Source: Leptolyngbya sp. SIO4C5
GTDB lineage: Bacteria > Cyanobacteriota > Cyanobacteriia > Phormidesmidales > Phormidesmidaceae
Assembly (NCBI GenBank): GCA_010671965.1
Contig: JAAHIC010000055.1
Span: forward strand, 1-12,548
Direction: 5' to 3'
Length of the DNA: 12,548 bases
The stretch's first letter is position 1. Each line of letters begins with the position of its first letter. The notes under the pieces are model-generated. The model was not told the DNA's origin and made no database searches. It saw only the letters and a program-made list of their open reading frames with translations. Shown piece after piece: positions 1 to 6,584 of this stretch. The translations under genes were made by a program, and so were the position numbers.

Positions 1-1
1 A

Positions 2-2335
2 TTGGGCCGAAACTATAGCCTCACTGTCCCAGTAACTAATACTACCGGCAGCGCCGCAACTCTCCACGCCTGGATAGACTTCAACCAGAACGGCAAGTTT
101 GAAGCAGATGAGCATCAGGCCGCTACGGTCAATCCCGGTCAGGACAGCGTCAATTTGACCTGGGATATGGACAGTATTATCAATTTTCTCAATCTTTTGA
201 ATCTGCCGCTCAGCACCTTTCTCGGCGATACCCATGCTCGCTTTCGTTTGACTAGCGACACTTTGACCGATAAGACAGGTGCCCTTGATATACTCAACCT
301 AGGGATTGATGAGCGGGCTTTGGGTAATGCCAGTGATGGAGAAGTTGAAGACTATCCCGTCTCTGTGGCTGTGCCACTGTATGACTACGGTGACGCGCCT
401 GATACGGGTACGGGTACGAGTACAGGCAATTACCGGACTACCGAAAGCGATGATGGCCCTACTCATATAGTCATCCAAGATCCTTTGGGACTCCTGCATC
501 TGAGCTTGGGGACTCATATAGACGGTGATGATGGCAGCCTGCAAGATGTCAGCGCTAGCGCTGACGATGCGGAGACTACCGACGTTGACATACTCGGTAC
601 GCTGCTCAGTGGTGGCCCTACTGGCCTTGATGATGAAGATGGCGTCAGTAGCTTCCCCGCTTTGACGGCTACACCCGGTCAGACCTATACCGTATCGGTC
701 ACTGTCCGAAATAACGTGCCGCTGCTCAATGCTTATCTAGTGGGCTACATTGACTTCAACCAGGATGGTGATTTTGATGACCCCGGTGAGCGATCGGCTA
801 CCGTCACGGTTCCGTCCGATCTGATAACCCTGACCTCCAGCAGTCTCACTTTAGATACAACGGGCGCGCCCAGAACGTTCGACGTCACCTTTACGATTCC
901 AGCCGACGTCGTCCCCGGTGATACCTATGCCCGTTTCCGCTTAGGCAGTATTCAAGAAATCGTGGAGTCGGCTACGGGCGTTACCGTCAGCACCAGCAAT
1001 GGTGAAGTGAATAATGGTGAAGTAGAAGACTACCCCATTGCGATCGCGGCTAACTACGAACTATCACCCTCAGCCGGACAAATTATTATCAATGAAGTGC
1101 TTTACAACGAGACAGGTGTCAGCGCTGCTACCAACGATGAATTCATTGAACTCTACAACGCTTCTAATGCAACCGTTGACCTGAGTAACTGGCAGCTCAT
1201 TGATGGCAACTCAGCCGCCAATGACACTGATGGGACTGGCTCTATTACTGGCAGTTCGGTTGATCCGGCCTACGTTTTTCCTGCAGGCACAACGCTAGCT
1301 GCGGGTGAGTATGCCATCGTCTGGATCGGCGACAATACCGCCGCTCATCAAGCGCCTGACGCCGCTTTTCAAACTTGGCTGGGTCAGCCTGCTAAGCTCA
1401 ATAACACTGGCGATGACGTTTGGCTCTACGACGATCAAACACGCATTGTTGACTATATTGCCTATGGCTCAGGCAGCGCCGTCAATCAGCCGCCTCCGGC
1501 TGGGCTCAACCTGTGGGCAGATACTTATCAGGGAGATCTAGCTGGCGCAGCGGACGGACAATCCATCAGCCTTACGCCCAATGGACAAGACGGCAATACC
1601 AGCACCTGTTGGGAATTGACAACCAGCAGTGAGGCTAGTGGTCGCTGCTCAAGCTTTTTACCCACGCGAGACACAGACCCAGCTACCAGTCGCACCGCTA
1701 GCGTCGGCGTCAGCAACAATGGCACCCCGAATGTTGTTTTGGTTAAGCGCATTACCGCTATTAATGGCAGCGCTGTGACCCTCAGCGGCGATGCCCTAGA
1801 CGACTATATTAACGACAGCAGCGATGCAAACGATGATGCTAGTAATCCCTGGCCGACTCCGGTTGAAAATTACCTGGTAGGGGGTATTGATGGCGGCTTA
1901 GTGGTGCCTGGTGATGAGATCGAGTACACCATTTATTTTCTGTCGAATGGGGGAGCTGACGCTCAAAACGTGCTGCTCTGTGACTACGTGCCTGCCAATA
2001 CCGCTTTTGTCGCCAGTGCTTTTAATAGCAGTCCGGCCCAGGATCCCGGTGGACTTTCAACTGGCGATCGCGGCATTGTCCTCAGCCAAGGAACCACGAC
2101 GGCCTCCATCACTAACCTGTCTGATGGCGATCGCGGCTATTATTTTTCTCCCGGCATTGATCCAGCCGGAACTTTCCCCGGTCTAGACTGTGACGGGGAT
2201 GGCAACAGCAGCAACACCAATTTGAACGGTGCGGTTGTGGTTGAACTGGGTACGCTGCCCTATGCTGAATCAGGTACTCCCGCGCCTGCGCCTAGCTCTT
2301 ATGGTTTTGTTCGCTTTCGCGGTCGCGTCAAGTAG
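2..2335 (+). CDS. Secreted/surface protein with GEVED, lamin-tail and DUF11 domains (5' partial)
   Basis: The frame is open from the left edge, so the true start and any signal peptide lie upstream; 777 codons are visible. In order they show: the end of one GEVED-type domain (Ca-loop-like DFNQNGKF at 26-33, GEVEDYPV at 113-120); a second with DFNQDGDF and GEVEDYPI at 339-346; a lamin-tail (LTD) domain from about 361 (IIINEVLY, then DEFIELYN) to about 488 (VDYIAY); and a DUF11-type beta domain from about 577 (NVVLVKRIT) through GDEIEYTIYFLSNGG to the end. Two GDRG motifs sit in the last part. The Asp/Asn-rich loops resemble EF-hand-like calcium sites of extracellular adhesins. It is low in Cys and Lys and rich in Asp, Ser, Thr and Gly. 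No LPXTG or other anchor is visible at the C terminus. A role in the cell surface or exoproteome is inferred from domain type only; the ligand is unknown. Confidence 0.85.
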   Translation: MGRNYSLTVPVTNTTGSAATLHAWIDFNQNGKFEADEHQAATVNPGQDSVNLTWDMDSIINFLNLLNLPLSTFLGDTHARFRLTSDTLTDKTGALDILNLGIDERALGNASDGEVEDYPVSVAVPLYDYGDAPDTGTGTSTGNYRTTESDDGPTHIVIQDPLGLLHLSLGTHIDGDDGSLQDVSASADDAETTDVDILGTLLSGGPTGLDDEDGVSSFPALTATPGQTYTVSVTVRNNVPLLNAYLVGYIDFNQDGDFDDPGERSATVTVPSDLITLTSSSLTLDTTGAPRTFDVTFTIPADVVPGDTYARFRLGSIQEIVESATGVTVSTSNGEVNNGEVEDYPIAIAANYELSPSAGQIIINEVLYNETGVSAATNDEFIELYNASNATVDLSNWQLIDGNSAANDTDGTGSITGSSVDPAYVFPAGTTLAAGEYAIVWIGDNTAAHQAPDAAFQTWLGQPAKLNNTGDDVWLYDDQTRIVDYIAYGSGSAVNQPPPAGLNLWADTYQGDLAGAADGQSISLTPNGQDGNTSTCWELTTSSEASGRCSSFLPTRDTDPATSRTASVGVSNNGTPNVVLVKRITAINGSAVTLSGDALDDYINDSSDANDDASNPWPTPVENYLVGGIDGGLVVPGDEIEYTIYFLSNGGADAQNVLLCDYVPANTAFVASAFNSSPAQDPGGLSTGDRGIVLSQGTTTASITNLSDGDRGYYFSPGIDPAGTFPGLDCDGDGNSSNTNLNGAVVVELGTLPYAESGTPAPAPSSYGFVRFRGRVK
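403..426 (+). repeat. Four imperfect in-frame hexamer repeats
   Basis: TACGGG, TACGGG, TACGAG and TACAGG follow each other inside the GEVED protein gene and encode part of a Thr/Gly/Ser-rich spacer (TGTGTSTG) between two domains. The unit is a multiple of three, so gain or loss of copies would not shift the frame. Confidence 0.6.
548..565. repeat. Perfect 18-bp palindrome inside a coding region
   Basis: GTCAGCGCTAGCGCTGAC reads the same on both strands without a spacer. It lies in frame in the GEVED protein gene and encodes VSASAD. A binding role is not demonstrated; it may be a by-product of alternating Ser (AGC) and Ala (GCT) codons. Confidence 0.7.
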
Positions 2336-2336
2336 A

Positions 2337-2386
2337 GGCTGGGCCCTATAGCTGCAGCCGTCAGCGCGCCGCTAATTTTGTTTTTG
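2337..2386 (+). terminator. Possible terminator after the surface-protein gene
   Basis: Just after the stop codon there is a weak stem (GGCTG at 2337-2341 with CAGCC at 2355-2359). A short GC-rich hairpin (AGCG, loop CGC, CGCT at 2363-2373) follows, then AATTTTGTTTTT. The T-run on the plus strand suits a rho-independent terminator, but the final stem is only four pairs. It overlaps the stop codon of the convergent receiver-like gene. Confidence 0.35.
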
Positions 2387-2917
2387 AGAGGCGATTTTGA
2401 GGGGAAGAGAGGCTAGTTTTGGTCCTGGGAAGGCCACAACTGCCTTACCGTGAGAGTTGGCCCGCAGTTTCAGGAGCGCTGTGACTAAGGCGCTATGATT
2501 GAGCGGCGGTAACTCTAACAGGTTTAAAACCTGGCCTGCGCGGGTCGCCGTGTAGCTAATCAGGTTACGAATAGGGAAACGGGGCATTAGATCGGCTGCC
2601 CCTTGGCAGATAGCCCACTGCCGTTCTGAAGCCAAAATCTCATGCTGAGAGCCGTTGACCAAGACAATTTTGAGCGCTGGGCAATGTTTTTGACACCAGC
2701 GGCAAATAGCATAGGGTTTGAGTGACTGCAGCCGAGTATCAATCAGAATTAAGTCGGGCAGGGCGGATTCATCTTGCTGGAGCTGCTGCAGGCTTTTGAT
2801 CAGGCCAACATCGGCAGATTCCCAAATGACGGCAATATTTTGCGATCGCAGGACGGTTTGCCAGATTTTGCCTTGAAATCCGACCGGGTAGATCATTAAA
2901 ACGAACTTCGAGGACAT
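2372..2917 (-). CDS. Degenerate response-regulator receiver-like protein
   Basis: This 181-residue protein fits a CheY-like alpha/beta fold followed by a short tail with no recognised output domain. The likely phospho-acceptor is D60 in PDLILIDTRL, the typical beta-3 motif. The acidic pair normally found after beta-1 is replaced by MIYPVG (residues 8-13). The conserved Lys of the LxKPF-type motif appears as Arg in GAADLMPRFP (106-115). Together this suggests a pseudo-receiver that may not be phosphorylated in the usual way. Residues 130-181 are Leu- and Lys-rich and unassigned. The ATG start at 2915-2917 has no strong Shine-Dalgarno. It is the last of three minus-strand genes, 149 bases after the two-helix membrane protein gene, and converges with the surface-protein gene. 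Fold assignment is moderately sure; function is unknown. Confidence 0.75.
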   Translation of the reverse strand: MSSKFVLMIYPVGFQGKIWQTVLRSQNIAVIWESADVGLIKSLQQLQQDESALPDLILIDTRLQSLKPYAICRWCQKHCPALKIVLVNGSQHEILASERQWAICQGAADLMPRFPIRNLISYTATRAGQVLNLLELPPLNHSALVTALLKLRANSHGKAVVAFPGPKLASLPLKIASQKQN

Positions 2918-3066
2918 GGGCTATCGTGAAGGGGGAATAGGAGTGAATTGCGTAGCTTTTTCGTTTGCATGAATAAAAATGAGAAAGCTTCCCCGATGGC
3001 AGATGCAACCAGCTTGTTGTGCTGCTAAGAGCTAGCATAATCTGCCTGGCTCAGAGCGATCGCAAT

Positions 3067-3771
3067 TTAGGCAGAAACCGAGTTTAATTTTTGAATTTCT
3101 TGATGAACAGTTGTGCCAATTTGCAAAGCCTCGTTGAGCAGATCGCCATATTCATTAGCGGCCTGATTCATCTGAAGAGCCTGCAAAGAAGCTAAGTTCT
3201 GTTCAATATTGGCAAATAGCTCCTGGCGACGGGCCATGAAGCGCTGATGCTTGCGGAGGATCCGCTCTGTCATCAGGGCACAAATTAGGCTGCTGCGCGT
3301 GAGCTGCAGAGCCTCTAAAACAGCACCCCGATTTTCTACCCTGGGCTGAGCGGGATTGGCCTGGCTCAGCTCGTCTAGAATGCTAACAGCCGTGAGGGTT
3401 TCGTGGTAGCGATCGATTTCATCTAGCAAACAGGCTAATCCCTTTAAATAGCGGCCCTGCCACCAGCGGTAAAAATTCCAGCCGCAGGCGATCGCCACGG
3501 CTACCCCCAAGGCCACAGGCACAAACCGAGCGGCGCTGCTGAGATCTTCCCCCAGTCCCTGATTGCGCGCCACAATCAGACTGAGCGGCAGGCAAAAAAT
3601 GATGATGACGCCGAAGGTGAGAAGCTGATTTAGCAACAGCGAGAGGATATTAGACTGACGCAGCGCTGAGGGCCGATAAGCCTGCCCCATCGTAAACTCA
3701 CCAATATCTAAGCCCGTGAGCGTATCTAGCTCCCGCTCAGTGATTTTCAGCGCTGAAAGATTGGGCTGCAT
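3067..3771 (-). CDS. Uncharacterised two-helix membrane protein with helical C-terminal tail
   Basis: I do not recognise a named family. With the ATG at 3769-3771 the product is 234 residues, starting MQPNLSALKITERELDTL. The frame stays open upstream to a TTG at 3843, but that would overlap the preceding gene and add residues with no clear conservation, so ATG is preferred. There are two predicted membrane segments (about 48-68 and 81-102) joined by a short loop (VARNQGLGEDLSSAARF). A long, charged, probably helical cytosolic region of about 130 residues follows (YLKGLACLLDEIDRYHETL to the end), which may form coiled coils. The gene lies 61 bases after the Yip1-like gene on the same strand, so the two are probably co-transcribed. 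No catalytic motif is visible. Confidence 0.75.
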   Translation of the reverse strand: MQPNLSALKITERELDTLTGLDIGEFTMGQAYRPSALRQSNILSLLLNQLLTFGVIIIFCLPLSLIVARNQGLGEDLSSAARFVPVALGVAVAIACGWNFYRWWQGRYLKGLACLLDEIDRYHETLTAVSILDELSQANPAQPRVENRGAVLEALQLTRSSLICALMTERILRKHQRFMARRQELFANIEQNLASLQALQMNQAANEYGDLLNEALQIGTTVHQEIQKLNSVSA

Positions 3772-3832
3772 TCGCGAAGTATTGAGAATGTGAATGGTTG
3801 TGAGATGACTGAATTTTTTAGCTATTGAGAAA

Positions 3833-4513
3833 TTAAATGCCAAAGAGCTGAAAGATCATCCGAAAGACCTGACCGTAGAAGTTGCCGTCAATTTCAGGTC
3901 GAAAGAGCTGAAACGGTTCGTTAGGCGCTCCGAAAAAAGGTCTTAATGTCCATCCTAGCTGGCTTCCTACCAGGGCATAGAGGATCAGCCAGCCTTTTAG
4001 CAGGCGATTGCGCAACTGATCTTCAGCCGCTTGAACGCCCGCTAGACTACGCATACCGTCGTAGAACAGCTTGATCCCTACTATGCCCGTTAGGCCCATA
4101 ATCGCCACGTTCAGCAATAGAAAGAAGGCGTAGTCCTGAATTGAAATTAAAAAGAAGAGTGAAACCGGGGCAAAGCTAAATAGAAGAACGCTGATCACAG
4201 AAACCGCTGTCAGCACCATAGCCATGTACTGGCGAAAGTTGAGCGCAGAGCCGAACAGAATGTCAAAGAAGTACAGCGTCGGCAAGCAGATAACTAAAGT
4301 AATCAGATATAACGCTGGCAGCTTAATGGCTGAAGACAGCATTTGCAGCCAGCTACTAGAGGCTCCAATAATTGCGCCATAAACGGCCAGAAATACAGCG
4401 CTAGAAATGAGTAAAGAGACAATTTTGCGCTCTAGCTTGATGTCTTGCCGAATTTCTTCTAAAACAGTGGCGCGATCGCGCAGCAGGCGAATCAAAACCG
4501 CAAAGTGATTCAT
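3833..4513 (-). CDS. Yip1-like multi-helix membrane protein
   Basis: The product has 226 residues. A charged N-terminal stretch (LLRDRATVLEEIRQDIKLERK) is followed by about five hydrophobic segments (roughly 31-50, 65-88, 98-124, 130-151 and 172-190) and a conserved-looking tail (SQLGWTLRPFFG, then ELFR-like FQLFRPEIDGNFYG). Motifs such as YFFDILFGSALNFRQ and FSFAPVSLFFLIS resemble a bacterial Yip1-like membrane family; from memory, some relatives carry the odd automatic name 'actin-binding WH2 domain protein'. Molecular function is not established. The ATG at 4513 is directly preceded by GGGGAAGGA, a purine-rich but very close ribosome binding site. It heads the minus-strand group and is divergent from the TRAP operon. 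The gene is clear; the family label is moderately sure. Confidence 0.78.
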   Translation of the reverse strand: MNHFAVLIRLLRDRATVLEEIRQDIKLERKIVSLLISSAVFLAVYGAIIGASSSWLQMLSSAIKLPALYLITLVICLPTLYFFDILFGSALNFRQYMAMVLTAVSVISVLLFSFAPVSLFFLISIQDYAFFLLLNVAIMGLTGIVGIKLFYDGMRSLAGVQAAEDQLRNRLLKGWLILYALVGSQLGWTLRPFFGAPNEPFQLFRPEIDGNFYGQVFRMIFQLFGI

Positions 4514-4620
4514 TCCTTCCCCAGATAAAAGATTCCAGCAGACCCTACAGCTAGGCGATCGCTAATTACGGTGAAATCTAGAAAATTCCATCAAAGCTTT
4601 AAACAACAAGATTGACTTTG

Positions 4621-4677
4621 GCTCAAAAAGCTGTGCGTGGTGAACCTCGCCGTTTCGCTCAAAATGACACCTTGAGC
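4621..4677. promoter_or_regulatory. Possible operator: repeated GCTCAA boxes upstream of the TRAP operon
   Basis: The 209-base divergent intergenic region holds GCTCAAAA at 4621-4628 and again at 4657-4664, and the inverse TTGAGC at 4672-4677. The last two form a perfect 6-bp dyad (GCTCAA, nine bases, TTGAGC). A TTGACT that could serve as a -35 is at 4612-4617, but no convincing -10 is at the right distance. It may be a regulator site for the transporter; this is inference. Confidence 0.3.
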
Positions 4678-4713
4678 AAGTAAGCTGAGTATCTGAATCG
4701 ACAGAGCGTCACC

Positions 4714-4720
4714 GGAGGAG
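4714..4720 (+). promoter_or_regulatory. Ribosome binding site of the TRAP small permease gene
   Basis: GGAGGAG ends two bases before the ATG at 4723, and no other in-frame ATG or GTG lies close by, which supports the chosen start. Confidence 0.6.
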
Positions 4721-4722
4721 GC

Positions 4723-5268
4723 ATGAGATTTCTGCTGAAAATTGCCGCATGGATTGATCAGCTGAGCGAATGGATCGGGCGATTGACGCTGCTGCTAACC
4801 CTGGTGATGGTTGTGATGGGAGCCTACAACGCCATCACTCGCTACCTGGGACGCTATATCGGCGTCAATCTTAGCTCCAATCTTTATATTGAAGTGCAAT
4901 GGTATTTGTTTAGCCTCATTTTTTTGCTGGGGGCTGCCTACGTCCTCAAGCGGGGTGCCCACGTGCGCGTCGATATTTTTTATGGTCGGCTTTCCCGCAA
5001 AGGCAAAGCCTGGGTGGATTTGCTCGGAGGACTGCTGCTGCTGATTCCCATGAGCTTGCTGGTGCTGGGATACTCGCTGCCCTCTGTGATCAACTCCTGG
5101 CAGATTTGGGAGCAGTCTTCTGATCCAAGCGGTTTACCTCGCTATCCCATCAAAACAATGATTATTGTGGCTTTTCTGCTGCTAACGCTGCAGGGAATTG
5201 CCGAGGTGATTAAGCAGGCAGCTATTATCAGCGGCTATGAACCGAACCATCAGGAGGCCAATTCATGA
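4723..5268 (+). CDS. TRAP transporter small permease (DctQ family)
   Basis: This 181-residue protein is the four-helix small membrane subunit of a tripartite ATP-independent periplasmic transporter, which uses an ion gradient (usually sodium) to import organic acids or related solutes with a periplasmic binding protein. Membrane segments lie at about 19-37, 58-77, 97-119 and 143-164. Family marks are IEVQWYLFSLIFLLGAAYVLKRGAHVRVDI (56-85) and the polar loop WEQSSDPSGLPRYPIKTM before the last helix. Its stop overlaps the start of the large permease gene by four bases (ATGA), the usual translationally coupled arrangement. No binding-protein gene (DctP or TAXI type) is in the window. The substrate cannot be read from the sequence; a glutamate TRAP system is known in Synechocystis, but orthology to it is untested. 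Confidence 0.9.
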   Translation: MRFLLKIAAWIDQLSEWIGRLTLLLTLVMVVMGAYNAITRYLGRYIGVNLSSNLYIEVQWYLFSLIFLLGAAYVLKRGAHVRVDIFYGRLSRKGKAWVDLLGGLLLLIPMSLLVLGYSLPSVINSWQIWEQSSDPSGLPRYPIKTMIIVAFLLLTLQGIAEVIKQAAIISGYEPNHQEANS

Positions 5269-6584
5269 GTGAGACTTTAGGCTTGCTGATGTTTTTGGGG
5301 GCATTAGTCCTCATTTTTACGGGCTATCCGGTTGCCTTTGCCTTGGGCGGAACCGGACTTCTGTTTGCCATATTGAGCGCCTTCCTGGGGCAGTTTGACT
5401 GGATTTTGTTTACGGCTTTGCCCCAGCGGATCTTCGGCATCATGGGCAACTATGTCCTGCTAGCCATTCCCTACTTTATTTTGATGGGGACTTTGCTTCA
5501 GCGATCGGGGTTAGCTGAGGATCTGCTTGAAACCTTCGGCCTGCTGTTTGGGCGGCTGCGGGGGGGGCTAGCGATTGGCGTTATCTTAGTTGGAACGCTG
5601 CTGGCGGCTGCTACCGGCGTAGTGGGGGCAACCGTGGTCGCAATGGGGATGATCTCCCTGCCGATTATGCTGCGTTACGGCTATAGTCCGGCCTTGGCGA
5701 CAGGCGTGATTGCTGCCTCTGGCACATTAGGACAGGTGATTCCGCCCAGCGTGGTGCTGATTGTGCTGGGCGATCAGCTAGGGGTATCAGTGGGCGATTT
5801 GTTTTTAGGTTCGCTGGTGCCCGGACTGTCTCTGGCGACTATGTACCTGATTTATACGGCTGCGATCGCGACTTTTAGGCCCAAAGCCGCTCCGGCTCTG
5901 CCCGCAGAAATGCTGGATATTTCTAAGGCCGCCTTGGCAAGGCGGGTGTTTCTAGTCATGCTGCCACCGCTGTTTTTGATTCTGGTAGTGCTGGGCAGTA
6001 TCTTTGCGGGGGTCGCCACGCCGACTGAGGCGGGCGCAATGGGCGTAGCCGGTGCCTTGGTTTTGGCGGCACTGAACCGACGGCTGACGCTGCGGACGCT
6101 GATTAAAGCCCTAGAGTCTACCGTTGAGCTGACGACGATGGTGATTGTGCTGCTGCTAGGAGCCACTATTTTCAGCTTAGTGTTTCGCGGTTTGGGGGGC
6201 GATCGCCTGGTAGAAGATATTTTGCTCAACCTGCCTGGGGGCGTGGTCAGCTTCCTGATTTTTGTCAATGTGCTGGTGTTTGTCCTGGGATTTTTTCTAG
6301 ATTACTTTGAGATTGTTTTTATCATCGTGCCGCTGATGGCCCCGATTGCGCTGAGCTACGGCTACAACCTGGTTTGGTTTGGGGTCATGCTGGGCGTCAA
6401 TTTACAAACCTCTTTTCTGACGCCGCCCTTTGGCTTTTCCCTGTTTTACCTGCGCGGCGTTTCTCCACCGGAGGTCAAAACCACCGATATCTACAAAGGG
6501 GTTATTCCCTTTATCTTGATTCAGCTAATGGGGCTGCTGTTGCTAATTCGCTTCCCGCAGATTGTAACCTGGGTGCTGAGCTAG
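5265..6584 (+). CDS. TRAP transporter large permease (DctM family)
   Basis: This 439-residue, strongly hydrophobic protein has the normal length of the large TRAP subunit, with about 12 membrane helices and two inverted halves that carry the transport path. Family marks are AAATGVVGATVVAMGMISLPIMLRYGYSP (114-142), SGTLGQVIPPSVVLIVLGD (152-170), GVATPTEAGAMGV in the second half, and NLQTSFLTPPFGFSLFYLRG near the end. AGGAGG at 5252-5257, seven bases before the ATG, is an ideal ribosome binding site inside the upstream gene. It forms an operon with the small permease and needs a binding protein encoded elsewhere. The 3' end overlaps hemW by four bases on the opposite strand. The substrate is unknown. 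Confidence 0.93.
   Translation: MSETLGLLMFLGALVLIFTGYPVAFALGGTGLLFAILSAFLGQFDWILFTALPQRIFGIMGNYVLLAIPYFILMGTLLQRSGLAEDLLETFGLLFGRLRGGLAIGVILVGTLLAAATGVVGATVVAMGMISLPIMLRYGYSPALATGVIAASGTLGQVIPPSVVLIVLGDQLGVSVGDLFLGSLVPGLSLATMYLIYTAAIATFRPKAAPALPAEMLDISKAALARRVFLVMLPPLFLILVVLGSIFAGVATPTEAGAMGVAGALVLAALNRRLTLRTLIKALESTVELTTMVIVLLLGATIFSLVFRGLGGDRLVEDILLNLPGGVVSFLIFVNVLVFVLGFFLDYFEIVFIIVPLMAPIALSYGYNLVWFGVMLGVNLQTSFLTPPFGFSLFYLRGVSPPEVKTTDIYKGVIPFILIQLMGLLLLIRFPQIVTWVLS

Noticed and set aside
2769..3038. 89-codon minus-strand frame overlapping the start of the receiver-like gene
   Set aside because: It overlaps the better-supported receiver frame, has an irregular composition rich in Ser, Arg and Cys, and shows no domain.
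3772..3843. N-terminal extension of the two-helix membrane protein from a TTG
   Set aside because: It would overlap the upstream gene by 11 bases, uses a rare start codon and adds 24 unremarkable residues; an ATG at 3771 fits better.
4612..4640. TTGACT as -35 of a standard promoter for the TRAP operon
   Set aside because: No -10-like hexamer lies 16-18 bases downstream.
5852..6268. 138-codon minus-strand frame inside the TRAP large permease gene
   Set aside because: Ser/Thr/Lys-rich antisense shadow of a clear membrane protein gene.
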